DNA from: a bacterium
GTDB lineage: Bacteria > Acidobacteriota > Aminicenantia > Aminicenantales > Aminicenantaceae
DNA: 64,000 nt
Assembly (NCBI GenBank): GCA_018335295.1
Contig: JAGXKI010000003.1
Span: 50,194 to 114,193 of the forward strand
Direction of reading: 5' to 3'
Shown here one piece after another: positions 41,864 through 50,797 of this stretch. Under the pieces are notes generated by a model. It worked only from the letters and a program-made list of their open reading frames with translations, had not been told where the DNA came from and made no database searches. A program made the position numbers and the translations under genes. Within the stretch, counting starts at the first letter, position 1. Each line of letters begins with the position of its first letter.

Positions 41864-43240
41864 ATGGAAAAAAAACGAATCCTGGTGGTGGAAGATGAAA
41901 GCATTGTGGGTCAGGACATCCGAAACATGCTCCTTGCGCTTGGCTATGAAGTGACCTCCCTGGTCACAACATCTGAAGAAGCTGTCCAACAAGCTGATCA
42001 AACCCGCCCCGATTTGGTCCTCATGGATGTGATGCTTCACGGAGAAACCACGGGAGTCAAAGCAGCCGACCAGATTTACAATCAACTCAACATTCCTGTG
42101 GTTTACCTGACCGCTTACGCCGACCCAAACACCTTACAGAAGGCTAAAATTACGGAACCTTTTGGATACATACTCAAACCATTTGAAGAAAGAGAACTCC
42201 AAACCACCATCGAAATCGCTCTTTACAAATTTAAAATGCAGATGCAGCTTCGAGAAAGAGAACAAAGATTTTTCACTATTTTGAGGAGTATCGGGGATGC
42301 TGTGATGGCCACAGACCAACAAGGCCACATCACTTTCATGAACCCTTTGGCTGAAAAGCTCACTGGATTCGAACAGAAAAAAGCTTTAAAAAAACCCTTA
42401 AACCAAATTTTCCGAATCCAAAGCCTCAACCACAAAAGGAAATACCAAATCGATGTCCAAGATCTCCGGCAAGGGAATAAACTGGAAATTCCCGATGAGG
42501 TCTACCTCATCTCCCAAAATCAGAAAAAAATCCCCATCAGCCTGAACATCGCTCCCATACAAGATGAAGAGAAAAACATATCTGGAGTGGTGGTAGCCTT
42601 CGCCGATATATCCCGCCGCAAAAAAGCTGAATATGACCTTAAAAAAAGCATGCAAAAATTAAAAAACTCACTCCATGAAACCGTGAGAGCTATCGCTTCC
42701 ATCATTGAAACCCGAGACCCTTATACAGCCGGCCATCAACACCGCGCCACCAACCTGGCCTGTGCCATCGCCAAAGAAATGAACCTTTCTTCGGACCGGA
42801 TTGATGGTCTGCGCATGGCGGGAAATCTCCATGACATCGGGAAAATCACAGTCCCGGCTGAAATCCTCAGCAAGCCGGGGAAAATATCCGAAGAAGAATA
42901 CAACATCATCAAAACTCATCCTCGGGTAGGCTATGATATCATTAAAAACATCGAGTTTCCCTGGCCGGTGGCTCAGATCGTGCTCCAACATCATGAGCGA
43001 TTGGATGGAAGCGGTTATCCTCTGGGAATCAAGAGAAATCAAATCCTCCTGGAAGCCAAAATCCTCGCTGTAGCCGATGTCATCGAGGCCATGGCCAGCC
43101 ACAGGCCTTACCGTCCTGCCAAAAGTATCCATAAAGCTCTCCAGGAAGTTTCTTACCATAAGGGAAGTCTGTACGCTCCTGAAGTGGTGGATGCCTGTCT
43201 GAGAGTGTTTGAAAAAGGATTCCAATTCGAGGCCGCTTGA
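41864..43240 (+). CDS. Response regulator with PAS and HD-GYP domains
   Basis: 458 residues. A REC domain spans 1 to about 120 with the acidic pair EDES, phospho-acceptor Asp in LVLMDVM, Thr in YLTAYAD and Lys in ILKPFEE. A PAS domain follows at about 130-250 (ILRSIGDAVMATDQQGHITFMNPLAEKLTGFE). The C-terminal HD-GYP domain (about 275-440) has HDIGKITVP, HPRVGYDIIK and HHERLDGSGYPLGI, the full catalytic set, so it should hydrolyse cyclic di-GMP. No partner kinase is adjacent. Confidence 0.95.
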   Translation: MEKKRILVVEDESIVGQDIRNMLLALGYEVTSLVTTSEEAVQQADQTRPDLVLMDVMLHGETTGVKAADQIYNQLNIPVVYLTAYADPNTLQKAKITEPFGYILKPFEERELQTTIEIALYKFKMQMQLREREQRFFTILRSIGDAVMATDQQGHITFMNPLAEKLTGFEQKKALKKPLNQIFRIQSLNHKRKYQIDVQDLRQGNKLEIPDEVYLISQNQKKIPISLNIAPIQDEEKNISGVVVAFADISRRKKAEYDLKKSMQKLKNSLHETVRAIASIIETRDPYTAGHQHRATNLACAIAKEMNLSSDRIDGLRMAGNLHDIGKITVPAEILSKPGKISEEEYNIIKTHPRVGYDIIKNIEFPWPVAQIVLQHHERLDGSGYPLGIKRNQILLEAKILAVADVIEAMASHRPYRPAKSIHKALQEVSYHKGSLYAPEVVDACLRVFEKGFQFEAA

Positions 43241-43251
43241 GTTAACATCCC

Positions 43252-43494
43252 ATGCCGCTAGAGCCTAAACATAATTCTCTCTGGGAACGTTTAAAACAGG
43301 GAAAGGGGAGAAAAATTTTATCCTTTCTCCTTCTCTTTTCTTCCATTCTGGCGTCTTTAGGAGGGGTGGCCGCATTTATCTACCTCTTCGTTCTGGATTG
43401 GAACGTGTACTGGTGGATCCTTTCTCCCATCATTTTTGCTTTGTACCAAATTCCTGCTGTGTTTCTTTACTGGCTGAGAAAAAATAAACTCTGA
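43252..43494 (+). CDS. Small membrane protein, uncharacterised
   Basis: 80 residues with a basic N-terminus (about 1-21) and two hydrophobic helices (about 22-47 and 52-74) ending in RKNKL. It follows the HD-GYP gene by 11 bp and is probably cotranscribed. Not recognised. Its stop lies at the start of the short dispersed repeat. Confidence 0.65.
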   Translation: MPLEPKHNSLWERLKQGKGRKILSFLLLFSSILASLGGVAAFIYLFVLDWNVYWWILSPIIFALYQIPAVFLYWLRKNKL

Positions 43495-43545
43495 ATCGGG
43501 GAGAGTGAGTCGCTCCAAGAGGATTTTTAACGCCATTTCCGGCTC
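43493..43545. repeat. Short dispersed repeat, copy 2
   Basis: Matches 12478-12531 with a conserved core of about 22 bp. It starts on the last bases of the small membrane protein gene, paralleling copy 1, which starts 4 bp after a stop. Confidence 0.75.
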
Positions 43546-43642
43546 CTTCTCATAAAAAATAAATCCTTTGATTGACTGAAGGAAGGGAGGTTGATACCAT
43601 TTCTTTGTTTTTATGATTTTATTCTAATAATAGGGGATAGAA

Positions 43643-46600
43643 ATGAATAAAATGAAAAACTTTTGGCCTTTCTTTATCTTCATTTTCTCGGTCCTTCTTT
43701 TTTCTCAAAAACCAAACGATGTCCAAATCCACATCCGTCATTTGGAAAATCTCATCGACAATCACATAAATTCCTGGAAATATAAAGAAACAGAGGCTCT
43801 CAAAAAAGAAAAGGCTCCCCTTCACGGCCTGGAATGGAAGCCTCTGCCTTCAGGGAAATCCATTCAGGCTAAAGTCTTCTCCCTCCAGAAAGAATTTCAG
43901 GTCCCTCAAGCCTTTTCAGGAGTGCCCGTCAAAGGAAGCAAAGTCATTCTTCAATGCCATTTTCGGGGAATCGGGGTGTATGAAGGAGAATTCCTCATAA
44001 ACAAAAAACCTCACCAATCATTCCAGCTCAAATTTGGAAATCATTCTTCAGAGATAAAAAAAGAATTCCTTCTCGCCCACCGGGCAAAGCCCGGAGAAAA
44101 CATTCTCTTGACTTTCCGGTTTAAAAACAGAGGAAGACTCCCTCTAATCCAGAAAAAAGAAGTGGAACCGGGAACCTATTTTCACTTTCAATCTCAATTT
44201 CAAATCCCGGAAACCCAAAAAATTCATCAACGGCTCTCTCGCCTTCTTCTGGATATGAAAACAGGAGCTGTGCTTCTGGAATTGACCCCCCAAAAAACGG
44301 ATCGTCCTGTTTCTGAAGAATACTCCCAGCGTTCCTCCTCCCGCCGATTCCAGATTCTCCAGAAAACCCTAAGAGAGGCCATCCTGAATTTTGACCTGGA
44401 CTCGGTAGAAGAGGGGGATACTCCTGGAGTGAAGCATTCTGTAAAGAAGTTTCACAAACAAACCAAACCGATTTCCCGTTTCCTTCAAAACTATACCTTG
44501 TATGCCGGTGGAAATTCTCACATCGACCTGGCCTGGTTGTGGAGGTGGAGAGAAACAGTGGAAGTCTCCCAAAAAACATTTTCTACGGTCATGGACCATA
44601 TGGAGGAATACCCCCATATTGTCTACATTCAGAGCCAGGCTCAAGTTTATAAGTGGATGGAAAAATATTATCCCCAAGTGTTCCAGCGCATCCAAAAAAA
44701 GGTTAAACAGGGCCGGTGGGAAATCGTGGGAGGCATGTGGGCTGAACCCGACTGCAACCTCCCTGATGGAGAATCTTTCATCCGCCAGATTCTTTATGGA
44801 AAAAGATACTTCCAGAAAAAATTTGGAGTGGATGTGAAGATCGGATGGAATCCCGACTCTTTTGGGTACAACTGGAATATCCCTCAATTTTATAAAAAAA
44901 GCGGGATTCACAGCTTTGTTACCCAAAAAATAAGCTGGAACGATACCACGGTTTTTCCCTATTACCTTTTCTGGTGGGAAGGGCTGGATGGATCCCGGAT
45001 CCTATCCTATTTTCCTCCCACAGGGTATGTGGGTCGGTTGAAGGCTTTACCGATGACGGAAGGCCTGAAAAGGTTTGAAAGAAACACCGGGTTCAAGAAT
45101 ATGTTTGTGCTCTACGGATTAGGGGATCATGGAGGCGGACCCAACAGGGAGATGCTCAACCGGGCCCAGGGTTATCAAAAACAAACTCTTTTCCCTCCCA
45201 TCCAACACAATCAATTTTCTCACTATCTCAAACAAGTAAAAAAGCACAATCTGAAAGACCTCCCTGTCTGGGATAACGAACTGTATCTCGAATACCACCG
45301 GGGAACCTATACCACCCAAGCTGAAACCAAAAAATTCAACCGGAAATTGGAAGTCCTTCTCTCCAACGCCGAAAAGCTCTCTTCCCTGACTTCTCTTTAT
45401 GGGGAGGACTATCCTCAAAAGAACCTGGAAAAAGCATGGAAAAAGGTCCTGATGAACCAGTTTCACGATATCCTGCCCGGTTCCAGCATTCATTCGGTTT
45501 ACAAAGACGCTAAAGAATCCTATCTCCAGGCCCAAAAATTAGCCCAAAATGAATTAAGCCAAAAGCTTCTCCAGCTCTCCCAAAAAATCCAAACATCCAC
45601 CCAAACCAAAGGGCACCCCCTTCTCGTTTTCAATCCTCTCTCCTGGAAAAGAAACGGCGTGGTCAAGGTCAAACTTCCCCCTGAATTGAACCCTCCAGTA
45701 AAAATCCTCACCCACGACGGAGAAGAAATCCCCTCGCAGAGGGTTCCTCTAGAAAAGGGAACTTTCCTTTACTTTACAGCCAAGAATATACCTTCGGTAG
45801 GTTACAAAATTTACAAAGTCCAGAAAGGACAGAGGTCTTTTCCCTCTATGAAAGTGAACAAAAATACTCTGGAAAACCGGTATTTCCGGGTCGCCATTCA
45901 TCCTCAATCCGGAAACATCATCAGTATCTTCGACAAACTGGAAAACAAGGAAGTATTGAGCCCTTCAGCTCAAGGGAACCAGCTCCAACTTTTTGAAGAT
46001 ATTCCTGAAAGGTGGGATGCCTGGAATATTCACTACACCGGAAGGAGCTGGAAACTGAATGAAGCCAAGAGTGTTCATGTAGGAAAAAAAGGCCCGGTGG
46101 TCTCATCGGTAGTGGTCAAGAAAAATTTCCTGGGTCTCTCCAAAGCCAAAAGACCTCCTACAGAGAATTTTCCCTCTTCCTTTTTTTCACAGGAAATCAT
46201 CCTGTATAAGGACATTCCCCGCATAGATATCCACATGAAAGCAGACTGGTGGGAAGACCATGTGTTGATGAAAGTGGCATTTCCTGTGGATGTCACCAAT
46301 GACCAGGCCACCTATGAAATTCCTTTCGGATATGTCCACCGTCCCACCACCCGGAAAACTCCATGGGAAAAGGCCCGCTTCGAAGTCCCCGCCATCAAAT
46401 GGGCTGACCTCTCTGAGGAAAATTATGGAGTGGCCCTTCTGAATAACTGCAAATACGGTTATGACATTAAAAACAATGTGATGAGGTTAACTCTCCTCCG
46501 TTCCCCCACAAGCCCGGACCCCATAGCCGACAGGGGAAAACACCAGTTCGCCTATGCCCTCTATCCTCATCAAGGCGACTGGAAAAAGGGAAATACCGTA

Positions 46601-46939
46601 CAGAGAGGTTATGAATTCAACTATCCTCTACTCCCCCTGTTTGTGGAGTCCCATCCGGGAGAACTCCCCCCTTCCTTCTCCTTCGTTCAATCCTCCCCTT
46701 CCAACATCCTTTTGGCCACGATCAAAAAAACCGAAGACCGAGACAATCTTATCTTCAGATTTTATGAATCCGAAGGAAACGAGACACAAGCCACCATTCA
46801 ACTTTTCCGTAAACCCCGACGAATCTTTGAACTGGATTTGATGGAAAACCGGATCCAATCCGTTCCTTTCAAGGGAAAAAACCTGTACGTGAATTTCAAA
46901 AACTCAGAGATCAAATCTTTCGAAATCATCTTCCAGTAA
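43643..46939 (+). CDS. Secreted glycoside hydrolase family 38 alpha-mannosidase
   Basis: 1098 residues. Signal peptide about 1-22 (ends LLFSQ). GH38 catalytic domain from about 285: GNSHIDLAWLWRWRET with zinc-binding His/Asp, WNPDSFGYNWNIPQF carrying the Asp nucleophile, and YGLGDHGGGPNREM with further ligands. Middle and C-terminal beta domains follow, including NRYFRVAIHPQSGNIISIFD. The N-terminal about 270 residues form a beta-rich region plus linker. It would cleave alpha-mannosides from scavenged glycans. It stands alone with no PUL or transporter nearby. Confidence 0.93.
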   Translation: MNKMKNFWPFFIFIFSVLLFSQKPNDVQIHIRHLENLIDNHINSWKYKETEALKKEKAPLHGLEWKPLPSGKSIQAKVFSLQKEFQVPQAFSGVPVKGSKVILQCHFRGIGVYEGEFLINKKPHQSFQLKFGNHSSEIKKEFLLAHRAKPGENILLTFRFKNRGRLPLIQKKEVEPGTYFHFQSQFQIPETQKIHQRLSRLLLDMKTGAVLLELTPQKTDRPVSEEYSQRSSSRRFQILQKTLREAILNFDLDSVEEGDTPGVKHSVKKFHKQTKPISRFLQNYTLYAGGNSHIDLAWLWRWRETVEVSQKTFSTVMDHMEEYPHIVYIQSQAQVYKWMEKYYPQVFQRIQKKVKQGRWEIVGGMWAEPDCNLPDGESFIRQILYGKRYFQKKFGVDVKIGWNPDSFGYNWNIPQFYKKSGIHSFVTQKISWNDTTVFPYYLFWWEGLDGSRILSYFPPTGYVGRLKALPMTEGLKRFERNTGFKNMFVLYGLGDHGGGPNREMLNRAQGYQKQTLFPPIQHNQFSHYLKQVKKHNLKDLPVWDNELYLEYHRGTYTTQAETKKFNRKLEVLLSNAEKLSSLTSLYGEDYPQKNLEKAWKKVLMNQFHDILPGSSIHSVYKDAKESYLQAQKLAQNELSQKLLQLSQKIQTSTQTKGHPLLVFNPLSWKRNGVVKVKLPPELNPPVKILTHDGEEIPSQRVPLEKGTFLYFTAKNIPSVGYKIYKVQKGQRSFPSMKVNKNTLENRYFRVAIHPQSGNIISIFDKLENKEVLSPSAQGNQLQLFEDIPERWDAWNIHYTGRSWKLNEAKSVHVGKKGPVVSSVVVKKNFLGLSKAKRPPTENFPSSFFSQEIILYKDIPRIDIHMKADWWEDHVLMKVAFPVDVTNDQATYEIPFGYVHRPTTRKTPWEKARFEVPAIKWADLSEENYGVALLNNCKYGYDIKNNVMRLTLLRSPTSPDPIADRGKHQFAYALYPHQGDWKKGNTVQRGYEFNYPLLPLFVESHPGELPPSFSFVQSSPSNILLATIKKTEDRDNLIFRFYESEGNETQATIQLFRKPRRIFELDLMENRIQSVPFKGKNLYVNFKNSEIKSFEIIFQ

Positions 46940-47013
46940 TCTTTTAGAAAACTCAATTTGGGGTCGGACCGAGTATAAAATACTGATAATAAGCCAGTTA
47001 TCTCATTCTGGGT

Positions 47014-47109
47014 GATTTAGGCTGTTTAGTTCATTTAGTCGATTTTGTCTCTTTCGTCTATTTAGTTTATTTGGTTTGTTTGGTTGAAGAAGCGAGAAAG
47101 GCGAGAAAG
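47014..47109. repeat. 9-bp tandem repeats
   Basis: Eight degenerate 9-mers of the TATTTAGTT type run from 47014 to 47085 (for example TGTTTAGTT, CATTTAGTC, TATTTGGTT), then two exact copies of GCGAGAAAG at 47092-47109. The surrounding 46940-47172 interval has no gene. Confidence 0.7.
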
Positions 47110-47172
47110 GCGATAATTTAAATATTTTTGACTTTTGCATTCTGGATTATTCCATTGGGAATGAGGAGGGAG

Positions 47173-47247
47173 CGCCCCCGACGGGATTTGAACCCGTGTT
47201 GCCGCCTTGAAAGGGCGATGTCCTAGGCCGAGCTAGACGACAGGGGC
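47173..47247 (-). tRNA. tRNA-Glu (TTC)
   Basis: 75 nt without encoded CCA (the next bases are CTC). Acceptor GCCCCTG/CGGGGGC, anticodon loop CTTTCAA. Second of a two-tRNA transcript, 12 nt after tRNA-Lys. Confidence 0.96.
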
Positions 47248-47259
47248 ACTTTAGGGGTG

Positions 47260-47332
47260 TGAGCCGTGCTGGATTCGAACCAGCGACACCCGGCTTAAAA
47301 GGCCGGTGCTCTGCCACCTGAGCTAACGGCTC
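47260..47332 (-). tRNA. tRNA-Lys (TTT)
   Basis: 73 nt without encoded CCA (the next bases are CAC). Acceptor GAGCCGT/ACGGCTC, anticodon stem CCGGC/GCCGG around CTTTTAA. Confidence 0.96.
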
Positions 47333-47348
47333 TTTTTTTCTAAATCAG

Positions 47349-47377
47349 AGTATAACGGGAATAAAAAAGAGAATCAA
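47349..47377 (-). promoter_or_regulatory. Promoter of tRNA-Lys-Glu
   Basis: Reverse strand: TTGATT (47377-47372), 17-bp spacer, TATACT (47354-47349), just after the lipoprotein gene stop. Confidence 0.6.
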
Positions 47378-47379
47378 TA

Positions 47380-48072
47380 TCACTCAACTTTCTTTATTTT
47401 AACAATGATCCATCTTCCTCGATAATCTTTGTTAGTAGCTTCATTCTGAAGGATGTATCTTCTCAAAAAGAACTTATAGTTTTGAACCTCTCCCTCTTTA
47501 TTGGTCACCTGGATAGTGACCTGCTTTTTATGGATGTCGCCGGTGAGGTCTCTTATAGTAGGAATTTCTCCCGCTCCGATAGAAAAAGAACTGATTTCTT
47601 CTTCTCGAGAAGCTTTGGCTTTGGCTTCATTGTATTTTTTCTGCAGCTCTTTATGGTTTTCGTAAATCTTATCATATTTTTTCTGGAGTTCATCCACCTT
47701 TTTCTGGGCCTCTCTTTTGGCCGCTCTTGTTCGGGCATTATCGAGCTCAAATTTGGCTTCATCCAATTTATCTCGGGAATCGAGAGTTTTGGAGACAGAG
47801 TCTTCCACTTTCTTTTTCAGTTCCTTTTCTTTCTTATCCAATTCCGGAAGCTTTGCGGGAATCACTTCTTCTTCGGTGACCTCCGTTATCTTCCAATTCT
47901 TAACATCGATTGTGACCGGATTTATAGCCATAGTGGATAAAGTGGAAACATCATTCATGGACAGCGCATGAAAATACCGACTCAAAAGGTCTTTTTCTGG
48001 GCTGGAGCCACAACTTTGAATCAAGGCTAGGACAAGAAAAATTCCTAACATAGAGAGGATTCTTTTTTTCAT
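47380..48072 (-). CDS. Lipoprotein with coiled coil, uncharacterised
   Basis: 230 residues. Lipobox ALIQSCGS (Cys about residue 21), a short N-terminal globular part mentioning SRYFHALSMNDVSTLSTM (resembling NTF2/SnoaL-like lipoproteins), a coiled coil from about 80 to 165 (KKEKELKKKVEDSVSK, KKVDELQKKYDKIYENHKEL), then a beta-rich C-terminus ending RGRWIIVKIKKVE. Its ATG overlaps the gatA stop (ATGA). Function unknown; the coupling to gatA looks accidental rather than functional. Confidence 0.8.
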   Translation of the reverse strand: MKKRILSMLGIFLVLALIQSCGSSPEKDLLSRYFHALSMNDVSTLSTMAINPVTIDVKNWKITEVTEEEVIPAKLPELDKKEKELKKKVEDSVSKTLDSRDKLDEAKFELDNARTRAAKREAQKKVDELQKKYDKIYENHKELQKKYNEAKAKASREEEISSFSIGAGEIPTIRDLTGDIHKKQVTIQVTNKEGEVQNYKFFLRRYILQNEATNKDYRGRWIIVKIKKVE

Positions 48073-49526
48073 TCTTCCTCCTTACGGTGTAAATTTGGTC
48101 CACTCAATTTTACTTTTTTTTCCAACCTAAATGCAAGTTTAAATAAGTTGGATTCTTGAAAAAAATTTCCGATGATTTGAAGGCCCACGGGTAACTTTTT
48201 CTGGCTGAAACCTACGGGAAGAGAAAGAGCTGGAATGCCGGCTAAACTGACGGGGGCTGTGAACCAATCGGATAAATACATCGATATGGGATCTTTCTTA
48301 GCTCCTATCAGAAAAGGAAGATCCGGAGTGGTGGGGGTGACGATGAAATCGACCTTCTGAAAAGCATCTTCGAACTCCTTACGAATGAGATCTCGGGTCT
48401 TGGCTGCCTTGACATAATAAGCTTCATAATAACCCGCACTCAAAGCAAAGGTCCCTAAAAGAATCCGCCTTTTCACTTCCGAACCAAAACCTTCTGTCCG
48501 GGTATTCTCATACATCTGGGAAAGATCAGGAGCCTTATTGTGCCGAAATCCATACCGGACTCCGTCATAGCGAGCCAGATTGGAACTCGCTTCACAAGGA
48601 GCGATGATGTAATAACAGAACAAGCCATATTTCCACACCGGAAAGGACAGTTCTTGTAATTCGGCTCCCAGGTCTTCTAAATAACCCAAAGAGTGAGAGT
48701 AAATCTCTTTTACTTCAGGATCAATTCCTTCCAGCATCTCCTGTTTGAGATAACCCACTCTCATGGATTTAAGGTCTTTCTTCATCTCTTCAGGGTATTG
48801 GGGAACCGGATGAGAAGATGAAGTGGAATCTTGAGGATCCCTTCCTGCTATCAACTGAGTCAGAAAAGCGCTGTCTTCAACGGTTTTGGTGATAGGGCCA
48901 ATCTGATCCAAGGAGGAAGCAAAAGCAATAAGGCCATAACGAGAAACCCGTCCATAAGTGGGTTTGAATCCCACTAGGCCGCAAAAAGCAGCGGGCTGCC
49001 TGATGGAACCTCCTGTGTCTGAACCAAGAGCCGCGGGAGCTTCTCCCGAAGCCACTGCGGCCGCGGAACCTCCACTGGAACCGCCGGGAACTCTTTTCCT
49101 GTCCCAAGGATTTCGGGTGATGTAGAAAGCGGAATTTTCTGTGGAGGATCCCATAGCAAACTCATCAAGATTGGTTTTTCCAATGATGGCCGCATCTTGC
49201 TTCATCAATTTTTCAACCGCGCTGGCAGTGTATGAGCCCTTGTAATTCTCTAATATTTTAGACCCACACGTGGACCTGAGGCCTTGAATCACCATATTAT
49301 CTTTAATAGCCAAAGGAATTCCGGCTAAGTTTCCGGGACTTTTTTTCCTGTCAATCCTTCCGGCTTCTTCTAAAGACCGGTCTCCCAACACCGTGATGAA
49401 AGAATTGATCTGAGGCTCCATCTCCTCGATCCTCTCTAGATAAGCTTGGACCACTTCCTGGGCTTTGACTTCTTTTTTTTGGAGAAGGTTTTTCAATCCG
49501 GTGAGACTCAACGAAGTAAGGTTCAT
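48069..49526 (-). CDS. gatA: Asp-tRNA(Asn)/Glu-tRNA(Gln) amidotransferase subunit A
   Basis: 485 residues. Amidase-signature Ser-cisSer-Lys set: IPLAIKDNM (Lys), GGSSGGSAAAVASG and ALGSDTGGSIRQPA. DEFAMGSSTENSAF and FKPTYGRVSRYGL are GatA-specific. It provides ammonia from glutamine for GatB. gatB is not adjacent in the window. The start overlaps the gatC stop by 4 bp. Confidence 0.97.
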   Translation of the reverse strand: MNLTSLSLTGLKNLLQKKEVKAQEVVQAYLERIEEMEPQINSFITVLGDRSLEEAGRIDRKKSPGNLAGIPLAIKDNMVIQGLRSTCGSKILENYKGSYTASAVEKLMKQDAAIIGKTNLDEFAMGSSTENSAFYITRNPWDRKRVPGGSSGGSAAAVASGEAPAALGSDTGGSIRQPAAFCGLVGFKPTYGRVSRYGLIAFASSLDQIGPITKTVEDSAFLTQLIAGRDPQDSTSSSHPVPQYPEEMKKDLKSMRVGYLKQEMLEGIDPEVKEIYSHSLGYLEDLGAELQELSFPVWKYGLFCYYIIAPCEASSNLARYDGVRYGFRHNKAPDLSQMYENTRTEGFGSEVKRRILLGTFALSAGYYEAYYVKAAKTRDLIRKEFEDAFQKVDFIVTPTTPDLPFLIGAKKDPISMYLSDWFTAPVSLAGIPALSLPVGFSQKKLPVGLQIIGNFFQESNLFKLAFRLEKKVKLSGPNLHRKEEE

Positions 49527-49816
49527 TTTTCTTCGATGACTTTGGGGACTTTCATGAATTCGCCGTCATTTTCAGGAGAATTGTCTAGGGCTTCTTTCCC
49601 CGAAAAGGAGGGCTTGATTTTGTCGTCTCGAAAAGATAGGGAAAAAGAGACCGGAGTGTATTCTTCATTTTTGGATGATTCCAATCGGAGTTCACCCAGT
49701 TTATCCACCCACTCCACAATCTGGTTCATTTGAGGAACCAACTGAGCCTTATCTTCTTGGGTTAACTTTAAAGAGGCCAGGGCACAAATATGATCCATAT
49801 CTATTTTTTTCTCCAT
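49523..49816 (-). CDS. gatC: Asp-tRNA(Asn)/Glu-tRNA(Gln) amidotransferase subunit C
   Basis: 97 residues from the ATG at 49816. IDMDHICALASLKLTQEDKAQLVPQMNQIVEWVDKLGEL is the helical GatC core (written here across two motifs) and the C-terminus KVPKVIEEK is typical. An open frame reaches 49870, but TTGATT-N17-TATAAT ends 9 nt before 49816, so translation should begin at this ATG on an almost leaderless message. Confidence 0.93.
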   Translation of the reverse strand: MEKKIDMDHICALASLKLTQEDKAQLVPQMNQIVEWVDKLGELRLESSKNEEYTPVSFSLSFRDDKIKPSFSGKEALDNSPENDGEFMKVPKVIEEK

Positions 49817-49825
49817 CCTGTTTCG

Positions 49826-49854
49826 ATTATAGGGAATCCTGTTCAAAAAATCAA
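49826..49854 (-). promoter_or_regulatory. Promoter of gatCA, leaderless type
   Basis: Reverse strand: TTGATT (49854-49849), 17-bp spacer, TATAAT (49831-49826), 9 nt to the gatC ATG. Confidence 0.6.
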
Positions 49855-49928
49855 TTTTAGAATTCCTCACTTCCTCTCCTGAACTCTGTTTTTATAAGAG
49901 GGGAGAATTCCTAAAATTTATTTTTTTA

Positions 49929-49957
49929 TTGACAAGCCCCAAATTTAATCCTATTAT
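49929..49957 (+). promoter_or_regulatory. Promoter of the hydrogenase/Hdr operon
   Basis: TTGACA (49929-49934), 17-bp spacer, TATTAT (49952-49957). It would give a leader of about 250 nt before hdrC. Confidence 0.6.
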
Positions 49958-49963
49958 CTAGTG

Positions 49964-50215
49964 TAATTATAGGAAAAATAATATTAATCCTATATTATTA
50001 CTAAAATATCTAGTTGATGCAGGTAAAAATTTCAAAAGGACAAAAGAGTCCCATTCCTTAACAGTTCCATCACCAGAAGTTGTAGTCTATCTTGTAGATG
50101 CCGCTGGTTTCTTCAACGGATAGAAAATGATTAAGGATTCATCCCATCTTATATCTTTTAGGTTTATAAATCTTAATTATATACGTAAATATATCTCTCT
50201 AAAAAAGGAGGATTC
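49964..50215 (+). other. Long untranslated leader of the hydrogenase operon
   Basis: AT-rich, with repeated TAATCCTAT boxes and an inverted CCTAT/ATAGG pair around 49950-49993 that could be a regulator site or leader structure. One frame stays open without a start codon for about 54 codons up to a TAG near 50123 (ending in LVDAAGFFNG), perhaps a gene remnant. AAAGGAGG at the 3' end serves hdrC. No known riboswitch recognised. Confidence 0.4.
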
Positions 50216-50797
50216 ATGAAATTTCAGGAGAATGTCAAATTTGAAGAAGATCTGGATAAAGACTTTCTCGAAGAAATCAAGGATAGATCCGGATGCGAAG
50301 AGATTGACCGATGTATTCAATGCGGCACCTGCAGCAGCTCCTGTCCCATGTCTGTGTACATGGATTATACCCCTAGAAAAATAATGTATATGATCAAAAA
50401 CGGGTTTAAAGAGGAAACCCTCCACAGTTTCACCCCTTGGCTCTGTGCCTCATGCTACAGCTGTCAGGTTCGATGTCCGGTCCAAATCAAAATAACCGAT
50501 GTCATGTATGCCCTCAAGAGGATGGCTATTGAAGAGAAGGCTTACCCCTCCCGCTTTTCGATTCCCATTATGGACAAAGAAATGCACAAAATCCTCACTG
50601 AAAATGGAAGAAGTTCCGAGTTGTGGCTGATGTTGAAACTATACCTTAAAACTCGGAATCTGGGCGGAATGATTAAAATGGCTCCACTGGGGCTAAGCCT
50701 TATGAAAACCGGACGGATGGGTCTAAAAAAAGAATCCATAAAGAATAAAAAACAACTCCGCTCTCTGCTCAAATCCGTGAAGGAGGGAACCAAATGA
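50216..50797 (+). CDS. hdrC: Heterodisulfide reductase subunit C-like
   Basis: 193 residues with two ferredoxin-type clusters: CIQCGTCSSSCPMS (about 35-48) and CASCYSCQVRCPVQI (about 79-93). HdrC passes electrons from HdrA to HdrB. The remaining C-terminal about 90 residues are helical and basic. First gene of the large operon; hdrB begins in its stop codon (ATGA). In organisms without methanogenic CoM/CoB the partner disulfide is unknown. Confidence 0.92.
   Translation: MKFQENVKFEEDLDKDFLEEIKDRSGCEEIDRCIQCGTCSSSCPMSVYMDYTPRKIMYMIKNGFKEETLHSFTPWLCASCYSCQVRCPVQIKITDVMYALKRMAIEEKAYPSRFSIPIMDKEMHKILTENGRSSELWLMLKLYLKTRNLGGMIKMAPLGLSLMKTGRMGLKKESIKNKKQLRSLLKSVKEGTK

Noticed and set aside
47014..47109. 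CRISPR array
   Set aside because: Units are 9 bp, degenerate and contiguous without spacers; no cas genes.
49964..50123. Protein-coding gene in the hydrogenase leader
   Set aside because: About 54 open codons but no ATG, GTG or TTG start and no ribosome site; kept only as a possible remnant.
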